A DNA stretch of 64,000 nt, taken from NCBI RefSeq assembly GCF_025399795.1, contig NZ_JAODTZ010000014.1, forward strand, positions 62,001 to 126,000, in the 5' to 3' direction. The stretch comes from Streptomyces rhizosphaerihabitans (lineage in GTDB: Bacteria > Actinomycetota > Actinomycetes > Streptomycetales > Streptomycetaceae). A program made the position numbers and the translations under genes. Shown here piece by piece: positions 16,922 through 24,222 of this stretch. Under the pieces are notes generated by a model, which ran no database searches, was not told where the DNA came from, and worked only from the letters and a program-made list of their open reading frames with translations. Position 1 is the first letter of the stretch. Every line of letters begins with the position of its first letter.

Positions 16922-17820
16922 GTTCAGCTTCCGCGGCGCTTCCGCAGCCGGGCCGCACCAAGGCGTTCCTGCGCCTTGTCATGATCGAGCACTCGGTGTT
17001 CGCACTCCCCTTCGCCTACATCGCCGCGCTGACGGCGATGTTCGCGTGGGACAAGAACATCCACTGGGGAAAGCTGCTCCTGGTCACCGTCGCGATGGTG
17101 GGCCTGCGCACCTTCGCCATGGCGGCGAACCGGATCATCGACCGCGAGATCGACGCCCGCAACCCCCGTACGGCCCATCGTGAACTGGTCACCGGCGCGA
17201 TGAGCGTGAAGCACGCCTGGACGGGCGCGCTGGTCGCCCTGGTGGTCTTCCTCGCCGCCGCCGCCCTGCTCAACCCGCTGTGCCTGGCGCTGGCGCCCAT
17301 CGCGGTCATCCCGATGGTCGTCTACCCGTACGGCAAGCGGTTCACGAACTTCCCGCAGGCCATCCTGGGTCTCGCCCAGGCGATGGGGCCGATCGGCGCC
17401 TGGATCGCCGTCACCGGCACCTGGTCCTGGGACGCCGTCGTCCTCGGTCTCGCGGTCGGCGTGTGGATCGGCGGCTTCGACCTGATCTACGCCTGCCAGG
17501 ACGTCGAGACCGACCGCGAGATCGGTGTGATGTCGTTTCCGGCGCGCTTCGGCATCCCGGCGGCGATCCGGGGTGCGCGAGGCTGCCACGCGGTGACGAC
17601 GGCGCTCTTCGTCTGGTACGGGGTGGCCACCGGCGCGGGAGCCTTCTTCTGGCTGGGCCTGGTGATCGTCACGGGAGCGTTCCTGTACGAGCACTCCATC
17701 GTGAAGCCGCACGACCTGACCCGGCTGAACAGGGCGTTCTTCCAGGTCAACGGCTTCATCGGTATCGCGCTGTTCGTGTGCGCCCTGCTCGATCTGCTGG
17801 TGCGCGGGCTGACGGTCTGA
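16918..17820 (+). CDS. mqnP: UbiA-family menaquinone prenyltransferase MqnP
   Basis: The 300-residue polytopic UbiA-type enzyme attaches the polyprenyl chain to 1,4-dihydroxy-6-naphthoate at the membrane. The first Asp-rich motif is NRIIDREIDARN (around residues 75-86) and the second is ACQDVETDREIG (around 195), both binding the Mg-diphosphate. About eight helices are seen. The GTG start overlaps the UbiD stop (GTGA), so upstream in-frame codons that read through the decarboxylase are rejected. UbiX follows 31 bases after. Placement between UbiD and UbiX makes the menaquinone assignment strong compared with other UbiA functions. Confidence 0.92.
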   Translation: MSSASAALPQPGRTKAFLRLVMIEHSVFALPFAYIAALTAMFAWDKNIHWGKLLLVTVAMVGLRTFAMAANRIIDREIDARNPRTAHRELVTGAMSVKHAWTGALVALVVFLAAAALLNPLCLALAPIAVIPMVVYPYGKRFTNFPQAILGLAQAMGPIGAWIAVTGTWSWDAVVLGLAVGVWIGGFDLIYACQDVETDREIGVMSFPARFGIPAAIRGARGCHAVTTALFVWYGVATGAGAFFWLGLVIVTGAFLYEHSIVKPHDLTRLNRAFFQVNGFIGIALFVCALLDLLVRGLTV

Positions 17821-17851
17821 CCATGGGCGGTGGCCGGATAGGCTCGACATC

Positions 17852-18541
17852 ATGAAGCCAGGACAGACGCAGCGCCGGCCTTGGATCGTGGGGGTGTCCG
17901 GCGCGTCCGGTACGCCGTACGCGGCCGCGGTGCTGCGTTCGCTGCTGGAAGCCGGGGAGAGCGTCGACCTGGTCGTCAGCAGGGCCTCACGGCTCACGCT
18001 GCTCGACGAGACCGGCCTCCCGTTCCGCGACGCCCACTGGCAGGGCGACCTGCGCGAATGGCTGGCGCGGGGCGCCGACGGCAAGCCCGGCACCTTCGAC
18101 GCCTTCGAGGAGCATCTCGACGGCGTACGGCACTGGAGCGCGGGCGACCTGGCGGCGGGGCCCTCCTCGGGCTCGTACCCGGCCAAGGGCATGCTCATCG
18201 TGCCCGCGTCCACCGCCTGCGTGGCCGGAGTCGCCCTCGGCCTCTCCAAGGATTTGTTGCAGCGGGCCGCGAGCGTCACCCTCAAGGAAGGGCGGAGGCT
18301 GGTCGTCGCCGTACGGGAGACCCCGCTGAACGGGCAGACGCTGCGGCACCTGGTCTCCCTGGCCGACGCGGGTGCGACCGTGCTGCCCGCGTCGCCGGCG
18401 TTCTACGCGGGAGCCACGCACATCCAGGACCTGGTGGACTTCGTCGCCGGGCGGGTCCTCGACGCGGTGGCTGTCGAACACAACCTGTACCGCAGGTGGA
18501 AGGGCGAACTCGGGAGCGGCTCCCGGGGCGACACCACCTGA
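17852..18541 (+). CDS. ubiX: UbiX-type flavin prenyltransferase
   Basis: This 229-residue flavoprotein makes prenylated FMN, the cofactor of the UbiD decarboxylase two genes upstream. The FMN-binding start GVSGASGTPYA is visible at about residue 12, and the conserved PASTACVAGVALG and RRLVVAVRETPLN segments follow at about residues 110-160. It is longer than most UbiX proteins (about 190) because of an insert around residues 60-105. The 5' end lies 31 bases after mqnP and probably shares its transcript. Downstream there is a 164-base gap with a tandem 10-bp repeat before the AsnC gene. Confidence 0.92.
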   Translation: MKPGQTQRRPWIVGVSGASGTPYAAAVLRSLLEAGESVDLVVSRASRLTLLDETGLPFRDAHWQGDLREWLARGADGKPGTFDAFEEHLDGVRHWSAGDLAAGPSSGSYPAKGMLIVPASTACVAGVALGLSKDLLQRAASVTLKEGRRLVVAVRETPLNGQTLRHLVSLADAGATVLPASPAFYAGATHIQDLVDFVAGRVLDAVAVEHNLYRRWKGELGSGSRGDTT

Positions 18542-18610
18542 CGCACGCGCACGAAGCACCGGGCACCACCAGACAGTTCAGGGCTTTTCAGGCTTTCCGA
18601 AACTTTCGGA

Positions 18611-18680
18611 CATCTCAAGACCTCTCGCAAGACCTCGCAGCACCTCGCAGCACCTCGCAACACCTCAAGACTTCTCAGAC
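18611..18680. repeat. Seven tandem 10-bp repeats, consensus CACCTCGCAA
   Basis: Seven units of exactly ten bases run from 18611 to 18680 (for example CACCTCGCAG, CACCTCGCAG, CACCTCGCAA, CACCTCAAGA). The array ends eight bases before an in-frame GTG and 25 bases before the chosen ATG of the AsnC gene, so it would lie in its promoter or leader. The 10-base spacing equals one helical turn, which would put every unit on the same DNA face. Confidence 0.85.
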
Positions 18681-18705
18681 CTTTTCAGTGGAAGGCTTCG
18701 ATCGC

Positions 18706-19161
18706 ATGGACGCGGTGGACAGGCAGCTCATCCAGGCCCTCAGGGAGAACGGCCGGGCCTCCTACGCGGAGCTGGGGCGCCTCGTCGGTCTGTCGGGACC
18801 CAGTGTCACCGACCGCATCAACCGGCTGGAGGCGGCCGGCGTCATCACCGGGTACCGCGCGACGGTCGACTCGGCCTCGCTCGGCCTCGGCGTCACCGCC
18901 CTGATCGGCATCTCGCTCTCCGACGCCGCCGACCACGAGGACGTGGCCCGGCGGCTGCGCGACCTCGGCGAGATCGAGGACTGCTGGTTCATCGCGGGCG
19001 ACGACTCGTTCATGCTCAAGGTGCGGTCCAGCGACGTCGACGGACTGGAGAAGACCATCCGGCGCCTGTCCGGGACCAAGGGCGTCTCCCGTACCCGTAC
19101 GACGATCGTGCTCTCCACGAAGTGGGAGAACCGGGTCGGAGAGCTGCCCGAGGAGGACTAG
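18706..19161 (+). CDS. Lrp/AsnC-family transcriptional regulator
   Basis: A 151-residue one-domain feast/famine regulator. The N-terminal helix-turn-helix reads LIQALRENGRASYAELGRLV and SGPSVTDRINRLEAAGVI, followed by a RAM ligand-binding domain with GVTALIGISL and the closing TTIVLSTKWENR. ATG 18706 is preceded by GGAAGG; an in-frame GTG at 18688 lacks such a site. It is inserted between ubiX and mqnE in the menaquinone cluster and may respond to an amino acid or an aromatic precursor, though control of menaquinone genes is only inferred. The seven 10-bp repeats just upstream may be its autoregulatory site. Confidence 0.88.
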   Translation: MDAVDRQLIQALRENGRASYAELGRLVGLSGPSVTDRINRLEAAGVITGYRATVDSASLGLGVTALIGISLSDAADHEDVARRLRDLGEIEDCWFIAGDDSFMLKVRSSDVDGLEKTIRRLSGTKGVSRTRTTIVLSTKWENRVGELPEED

Positions 19162-19177
19162 GCACACCCCGGGGTGC

Positions 19178-19200
19178 GAAGGCCCTGATGGGGGGCCTTC
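19178..19200 (+). terminator. Hairpin after the AsnC gene
   Basis: GAAGGCCC (19178-19185) pairs with GGGCCTTC (19193-19200) over a seven-base loop, just after the AsnC stop and 57 bases before mqnE. A small palindrome CACCCCGGGGTG precedes it. No long T tract follows, as is common in high-GC genomes. Confidence 0.6.
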
Positions 19201-19257
19201 CGCCGGAAGGCGGGGGAGTACGGTTGGCAGCGTTTCGTCACAGGGAGAGGTAATCGC

Positions 19258-20421
19258 ATGGATGTCGGGCTCAAGCGCGAGCTGGAGGACAAGGTCCGGG
19301 CCGGTGAGCGGCTCAGCCGCGAGGACGGCATCGCGCTGTACGAGTCGGACGACCTGGCGTGGCTCGGCGGGCTCGCGCACGAGGTGCGCACGCGGAAGAA
19401 CGGCGACGTCGTCCACTTCAACGTCAACCGTCACCTCAACATGACGAACGTGTGCACCGCGTCCTGCGCGTACTGCTCGTTCCAGCGCAAGCCGGGCGAG
19501 AAGGACGCGTACACGATGCGCATCGAGGAGGCCGTCCGCCTCGCCAAGACGATGGAGGGCGAGAACCTCACCGAGCTGCACATCGTCAACGGCCTGCACC
19601 CGAACCTGCCGTGGCGCTACTACCCGCGTTCGCTCAGCGAGCTGAAGAAGGCTCTCCCGGAGGTCTCGCTCAAGGCGTTCACGGCCACCGAGATCCATCA
19701 CTTCGAGACCATCTCGGGGCTGTCCGCCTCGGAGATCCTCGACGAGCTGATCGAGGCCGGTCTGGAGTCGCTGACCGGCGGCGGCGCGGAGATCTTCGAC
19801 TGGGAGGTCCGGCAGCACATCGTCGACCACCGCACCCACTGGGAGGACTGGTCGCGCATCCACCGCCTCGCGCACGAGAAGGGTCTCAAGACCCCGTGCA
19901 CGATGCTGTACGGGCACATCGAGGAGCCCCGCCACCGCGTCGACCACGTGCTGCGGCTGCGTGAACTCCAGGACGAGACCGGCGGCTTCCAGGTCTTCAT
20001 CCCGCTGCGCTACCAGCACGACTTCGTGGACATGAAGGACGGCAAGGTCAGGAACCGCCTCCAGGCGCGTACCCAGATGGCGACCGGCGCCGAGGCCCTG
20101 AAGACCTTCGCGGTCTCCCGGCTGCTCTTCGACAACGTCCCGCACGTCAAGGTCTTCTGGGTCATGCACGGCGTCCAGACCGCCCAGCTCGCGCTCCAGC
20201 ACGGCGCCGACGACATGGACGGATCGGTCGTCGAGTACAAGATCACGCACGACGCCGACAACTACGGCACACCGAACAAGCTGACCCGCGACGACCTGCT
20301 CGACCTGATCCGCGACGCCGGCTTCCGCCCCGTCGAGCGCAACACGCGGTACGAGATCATCCGCGAGTACGACGGACCGGACCCGGCGCGGCGCGAGTCG
20401 CCGCAGCCCATGCGGGTCTGA
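19258..20421 (+). CDS. mqnE: Aminofutalosine synthase MqnE (radical SAM)
   Basis: This 387-residue radical SAM enzyme joins 3-[(1-carboxyvinyl)oxy]benzoate to the adenosyl moiety of SAM to give aminodeoxyfutalosine, the second step of the futalosine route to menaquinone. The iron-sulfur cysteines are Cys66, Cys70 and Cys73 in NVCTASCAYCSF. Family-typical segments HIVNGLHPNLPW and TATEIHHFETISG follow. MqnE is preferred over the related MqnC because of the context with late menaquinone genes and the ending of the protein. The start has a good AGGGAGAGG site. A GNAT gene begins one base after its stop. Confidence 0.93.
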   Translation: MDVGLKRELEDKVRAGERLSREDGIALYESDDLAWLGGLAHEVRTRKNGDVVHFNVNRHLNMTNVCTASCAYCSFQRKPGEKDAYTMRIEEAVRLAKTMEGENLTELHIVNGLHPNLPWRYYPRSLSELKKALPEVSLKAFTATEIHHFETISGLSASEILDELIEAGLESLTGGGAEIFDWEVRQHIVDHRTHWEDWSRIHRLAHEKGLKTPCTMLYGHIEEPRHRVDHVLRLRELQDETGGFQVFIPLRYQHDFVDMKDGKVRNRLQARTQMATGAEALKTFAVSRLLFDNVPHVKVFWVMHGVQTAQLALQHGADDMDGSVVEYKITHDADNYGTPNKLTRDDLLDLIRDAGFRPVERNTRYEIIREYDGPDPARRESPQPMRV

Positions 20422-20422
20422 C

Positions 20423-20956
20423 GTGGCGCTGGTCTTCGAACTGGATCCGGCCGTCACCCCCGAGCTCCGGGACGGTGTCGTCGACCTCTGGGTGGACGTG
20501 TCGAACGCGGGCGGCTCCGTCGGCTTCGTGCCGCCGGTGGCCGCCGGCGACGTCCGCCCCGAACTCGTCAAGCACTTCGTCGCCATGGCGGAGGGCCGCA
20601 CCCGGCTCCTGGTCGGCAGGGACGAGGAGGGCGGCGTCGCCGCGACCGCCTTCCTCACGTACAACACCCACCGGCTGATGAGGCACTGGGTCTGGCTGTA
20701 CACCGTGATGGTGCATCCCCGGCACCAGGGCAAGGGGTACGGCCGGGACCTGCTCGCCGCCGTCGAGAACGCCGCGGGCGGTCTCGACGGCATCGACGCG
20801 ATCCGGCTGACCTGCCGGGGCGGTGAGGGGCTGGAGCGCTTCTACGCCTCCTGCGGCTACAAGGAGGTCGGGCGGGTGCCCGGCGCGATCCGCGTGGCGC
20901 CCGGTGACGAACGCGACGACATCACGATGCTGCTGCCCCTCGCACTCCGCGACTGA
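20423..20956 (+). CDS. GNAT-family N-acetyltransferase
   Basis: The 177-residue product has the GNAT fold: a central strand WVWLYTVMVHP followed by the acetyl-CoA loop RHQGKGYGRDLLAAVE (Q/R-x-x-G-x-G type), then LTCRGGEGLERFYASCGYKEVG near the end. It would transfer an acyl group from CoA to an amine. It begins one base after mqnE and must be cotranscribed, yet no menaquinone step needs an acetyltransferase, so the link may be physical only. Its final codons and stop (TCCGCGACTGAGG, 20946-20958) are echoed twice in the downstream gap. Confidence 0.86.
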   Translation: MALVFELDPAVTPELRDGVVDLWVDVSNAGGSVGFVPPVAAGDVRPELVKHFVAMAEGRTRLLVGRDEEGGVAATAFLTYNTHRLMRHWVWLYTVMVHPRHQGKGYGRDLLAAVENAAGGLDGIDAIRLTCRGGEGLERFYASCGYKEVGRVPGAIRVAPGDERDDITMLLPLALRD

Positions 20957-21055
20957 GGACCCTCTGCCGTCTGCCGTCTGCCGTCTGCCGTCTGTCCTCT
21001 GCCGTCTGCCGTCTGCGTTCCGCGACCGAGGTCTCCCTCTGCTCCGCGACCGAGG
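20946..21055. repeat. 8 x 7-bp repeat (TCTGCCG) with three flanking TCCGCGACYGAGG copies
   Basis: Eight units of seven bases, mostly TCTGCCG, run from 20963 to 21018. They are flanked by TCCGCGACTGAGG at 20946-20958, which carries the GNAT stop codon, and by two TCCGCGACCGAGG copies at 21019-21031 and 21043-21055. The arrangement looks like slippage or duplication of the gene 3' end. No gene lies in this gap. Confidence 0.85.
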
Positions 21056-21136
21056 CCCCCCTGCAAGATCGCCCTCCTGGCGTGCTTCACTGGACGGAGT
21101 TCTTTGGGAGCGTTCGGAACGGAAGAGTGGATTGAG

Positions 21137-21442
21137 ATGTTCCGCTACACACTGATGCGCCTCGGTATCTTCGTAGGCTGCCTCGTGGTCGTCTGGGGCC
21201 TCGTCTACTCGGGCATCGCCCCGCGCGGCCTCGGCGACTCCAACTACATGTGGGTCGTGCTGCTGGCCCTGGTGATCTCCGCGCCGATCAGCTTCGTCGT
21301 CCTGCGCGGCGAGCGCGACCGCGCCTCGGCCCAGGTCGTCGCCCGCGTGGACCGCGCCCGGGCCAACCTGGAGCGCAACCGCAACCAGGAGGACGCCGTC
21401 CTGGACGAGACCGCCCAAGGCGCCCCGAACCAGGCCTCCTGA
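21137..21442 (+). CDS. DUF4229-type small membrane protein
   Basis: The 101-residue product has two hydrophobic helices (LMRLGIFVGCLVVVWGLVYSG and YMWVVLLALVISAPISFVVL) and a basic-acidic cytoplasmic tail with ARANLERNRNQED. This is the layout of the actinobacterial DUF4229 family. ATG 21137 is preceded by GGAAGAG. Its role is unknown. It stands alone between a repeat-rich gap and the TetR gene. The assignment rests on the overall pattern, not on a catalytic motif. Confidence 0.78.
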   Translation: MFRYTLMRLGIFVGCLVVVWGLVYSGIAPRGLGDSNYMWVVLLALVISAPISFVVLRGERDRASAQVVARVDRARANLERNRNQEDAVLDETAQGAPNQAS

Positions 21443-21489
21443 CACTCCTGCGCGCCCGGCCCGGCGGCGGCCGATCGTACGCTTGGCGC

Positions 21490-22164
21490 ATGGGTGCTGT
21501 GAAGAACAAGCGGATGCCGCGCGCGGTACGCGAACAGCAGATGCTGGACGCGGCCGTACGGACCTTCGGGCAGCGCGGGTACCGGGCCGCGTCGATGGAC
21601 GAGATCGCCGAACTGGCGGGCGTGTCCAAGCCGTTGGTGTATCTGTACCTGAACTCGAAGGAAGACCTGTTCACCGCGTGCATCCGGCGTGAGGCCGAGG
21701 CGCTCACCGCCGCCGTCCGCGCCGGTGTCCGCCCCGGGCTGCCGGCCGACCGTCAACTCTGGGAAGGGCTGCGGGCTTTCTTCACCCATACCGCGGAGAA
21801 CCCGGACGGCTGGGCGGTGCTGCACCTCCAGGCCCGCACCCACGGCGAGCCCTTCGCCGCCGAGGTCTTCGCGATGCGCGAGGAACTGGTCCAGTTCGTC
21901 ACGCAGTTGATCGTCGTCGCCGCGCGGGAGGCGCACCGTGACCCGTCGCTGCCGGCGCGGGAGGTCGCGGGGCTCGCGGAGGCACTGGTCGGCGCCGCCG
22001 AGTCGCTGGCCGCGTGGGCCAACGCCACCCCGGGCGTCTCGGCCCGGCAGGCCGCCGCCACCTTGATGAACTTCGCCTGGGCGGGACTCGGCACCATGAT
22101 GCAGGGCCGCCCGTGGTCCCCGCCGGCCGCGGGGATTCCGCCCCAGGCCGCCGCGGAGGTCTGA
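21490..22164 (+). CDS. TetR-family transcriptional regulator
   Basis: This 224-residue protein has a typical TetR DNA-binding domain in its first ~60 residues (FGQRGYRAASMDEIAELAG, then KPLVYLYLNSKEDLF) and a helical effector domain with AWANATPGVSARQAA late. ATG 21490 has no Shine-Dalgarno but TACGCT lies about seven bases upstream, suggesting a leaderless transcript. It is convergent to a MaoC-type hydratase and lies close to an acyl-CoA ligase. It is therefore a candidate regulator of this fatty-acid block, with the palindromes at 23650-23677 as possible targets; that is inference. Confidence 0.87.
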   Translation: MGAVKNKRMPRAVREQQMLDAAVRTFGQRGYRAASMDEIAELAGVSKPLVYLYLNSKEDLFTACIRREAEALTAAVRAGVRPGLPADRQLWEGLRAFFTHTAENPDGWAVLHLQARTHGEPFAAEVFAMREELVQFVTQLIVVAAREAHRDPSLPAREVAGLAEALVGAAESLAAWANATPGVSARQAAATLMNFAWAGLGTMMQGRPWSPPAAGIPPQAAAEV

Positions 22165-22603
22165 CGCACCCGGCCGGCGCGGGGTTCTCTCCGTGCCGGG
22201 AGGGGTGGTTCCGGCCTTCGAAGCCGCCCTCCGCAACTTCGACGCCCCCGCCGCCGGTGGCGCAGTGCTGGGGGCGACCCTCTCGCGGCCACGCGGTGGA
22301 GGGACCGGGCACTGCCGCGCGCGGCCCGCCGGACGACCGCCCGCAGCGGGTCCGTTCCGCCCCCGCCCGGAGGCAGGGCCGGTGGCCTGCCCTGCTCGTC
22401 GAGGCCGTTGCACTCCAGGATGCAGCCGGGATACGCCCCCGCGCGCTGCGGTGAGCAGCACGGCCGCAGCGCGGGCAGCCGCCCCGCCGCGCCCGGCGTG
22501 GCGACCCGATCACGGGCGGCGGCGCACGGATCTGCCTTGCCTATGCCCTGCCCTGCCCTGCCGTGCCGTCCACCCCGGGGCGACGCGGGGCGGCGCGCCC
22601 GCT
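22165..22603. other. 439-bp gap between convergent 3' ends, no gene seen
   Basis: Open frames here lack domain-like sequence and I do not accept any as genes. Around 22540-22575 there is a run of TGCCC/TGCCG pentamers that resembles a second one at about 26176-26200, also at a convergent 3' end. No clear long hairpin was identified by eye. Confidence 0.5.
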
Positions 22604-23590
22604 TCATGCGTGCAGCGGCCGTACGTCGCCGGTCAGATGGACCCGCCCGCCCGAGCGGAGCTCGAACGACGGGCCCCGCGCGGCGTACGTCACCGTCCTG
22701 GGCAGCAGCACCGGGGCCCTGAACTCGGCCCGCACTCCCACCGCTTGCTGCGGCCCGTACTCGGCGAGGCAGCGGGCGACGGTCCACATGCCGTGCGCGA
22801 TGGCACGCGGGAAGCCGAAGAGGCGGGCGGTGAGGGGGTGCAGGTGGATGGGGTTGCGGTCCCCGGAGACCGCGCCGTAGCGGCGGCCGACGTCCCGGGC
22901 GAGGGACCACTCGGCGACGGCGGGCAGCGGCTTCGGTCCCTCGGGCGAAGGGGCCGGCGGGGCGTTGTGCACGGCCGCTCGCGAGGCGGCCCGAGGAGCG
23001 GTGCGTCGTGCGGCGCGGCACGGGGTTTCGGGCGGGGCCTCTCGCGAGGCGTTCCGCGGGGTCCGGTCCTGGCCCGGGTCCCGGGGCCTGTGCCGGGCGA
23101 GGTAGGTACTCCTCGACTCCCACACGAGCCTGCCGTGGGCCCGCGCCTCGGTGAGCACGATCGCCTCCGTGCCCCGTCGGTGCGGCACCAACTTCTCGAC
23201 CAGCACACCGAGTTCGTACTCCGCGGTCGCGGCGGACTCCTGGTGCTGGGTGATCTCGATCGACGTGTGCACCAGCCCGAGCAGCGGCAGCGGGAACGCG
23301 CGCCCCGCCATGATCCGCATCGCCAGCGGAAAGGCGAGCACATGCGGATACGTGACCGGCAGGGCGTCCGCGCCGGTCGCGAACCCGCACACCCGCTCGT
23401 ACGCGGCGAGATGGGCGAGGTCGACCCGCACGCCGGAGAGGACGAGCCGGGTGGCGGGGACGGGGGAGTCCGGGCGGGGGCGCTTGAAGGGGGAGAGCAG
23501 GGCGCCGCGGGCCAGCAGCGGAACGAGGGAGGGGGGAGCGGCGAGGGTGCGGGTCCGGGGCTCGGGGCGGACGGGAGGCTGAGTGCGCAT
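22604..23590 (-). CDS. MaoC-like double hot-dog dehydratase
   Basis: The 328-residue protein has two hot-dog halves. The C-terminal one carries the hydratase 2 motif as SGDRNPIHLHPLTARLFGFPR with AHGMW following, matching the (R)-specific enoyl-CoA hydratase/HsdB-type fold. The N-terminal half (about residues 40-165) has ALPVTYPHVLAFPLAMRIM. The linker between them, about residues 165-225, is unusually long and rich in Arg, Pro and Ala. ATG 23590 is preceded by GGAGACC. Upstream in-frame codons cross the promoter and the 66-bp repeats and are rejected. It is divergent from a FadD-type ligase, suggesting a lipid or fatty-acyl role. Confidence 0.85.
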   Translation of the reverse strand: MRTQPPVRPEPRTRTLAAPPSLVPLLARGALLSPFKRPRPDSPVPATRLVLSGVRVDLAHLAAYERVCGFATGADALPVTYPHVLAFPLAMRIMAGRAFPLPLLGLVHTSIEITQHQESAATAEYELGVLVEKLVPHRRGTEAIVLTEARAHGRLVWESRSTYLARHRPRDPGQDRTPRNASREAPPETPCRAARRTAPRAASRAAVHNAPPAPSPEGPKPLPAVAEWSLARDVGRRYGAVSGDRNPIHLHPLTARLFGFPRAIAHGMWTVARCLAEYGPQQAVGVRAEFRAPVLLPRTVTYAARGPSFELRSGGRVHLTGDVRPLHA

Positions 23591-23649
23591 CGAGGTCTCC
23601 AGGCGGGTGGGGAGGGTGCGGCTCTCGGTGTCCCGGCTCGGACACGAAT

Positions 23650-23677
23650 TTACTCTGGAGTAAGTTACCGGGGGTAA
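23650..23677. promoter_or_regulatory. Paired palindromes TTACTC-TG-GAGTAA and TTACC-GGG-GGTAA
   Basis: A perfect 14-base inverted repeat (23650-23663) is followed at once by a second one (23665-23677). They lie 60-87 bases upstream of the MaoC-like start, where an operator would be expected. The form is typical of sites bound by TetR-family lipid regulators; the nearby TetR gene at 21490 is a candidate binder. Confidence 0.6.
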
Positions 23678-23854
23678 GGGTATGTGAGGGCGGGCAGCAG
23701 GTCGAGATGGGTACCCGCAATCTCCGGAAGGGGGGCTCGATGGGGAGTCGCGGCGAGTCGGGTTGCCCCGGCGTGCCGGGTGTCCGTGCGTCACGGTCGA
23801 CCGGCCCGCCGGGGGCCACCGACGCCGGGCCGCCGGGCGAGAGGAGTCGCGGCT

Positions 23855-24030
23855 GCCCCGGACTGCTTTGCCGGAGGCGCGTCGGCCGCTCCGGGTGGTC
23901 GGAGCGGGAGGGGTGCCGTCGCCCCGGACCGCCTTGCCGGAGGTGCCACGGCCACCCTGGGTGGTCGGAGTGGGAGGGGTGCCGTCACCCCGAACTGTCC
24001 TGCCCGGGGGAGCCACAGCTACCCCGGGTA
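23855..24030. repeat. 66-bp tandem repeat, two full copies and a partial third
   Basis: Units start at 23855, 23921 and 23987 with CCCCGGACTGC-like sequence and share TTGCCGGAGG and GGTGGTCGGAG blocks. The period of 66 is a multiple of three, so all frames show 22-residue repeats, but none has domain-like sequence. The whole gap 23591-24222 between the divergent MaoC-like and FadD genes otherwise holds the palindromes at 23650-23677 and no accepted gene. Confidence 0.75.
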
Positions 24031-24222
24031 ACCCGCACCTTGCCTGCCGCAAAGCGCCACAAACCCCACACTTCGGCGCCGTAGGATCCCCGTCTCACCG
24101 GGTTGCCGAGACCCCTGAACCCCCTACTCCCCACGGCCGTATCAGGATTCGCGCCCCGCGCTCCTCCGAGCCCGTACACGCCTTGCACCCGCCCCGGCCT
24201 CCGGCCGACAAGGAGCCGCCCC

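Noticed and set aside
18611..18680. Short regular repeats as a CRISPR array
   Set aside because: Units are 10 bases with no spacers and no cas genes are nearby.
22165..22603. Open frames on both strands in the TetR-MaoC gap
   Set aside because: Products are low-complexity without domains, no credible ribosome site was seen, and the gap lies between convergent 3' ends.
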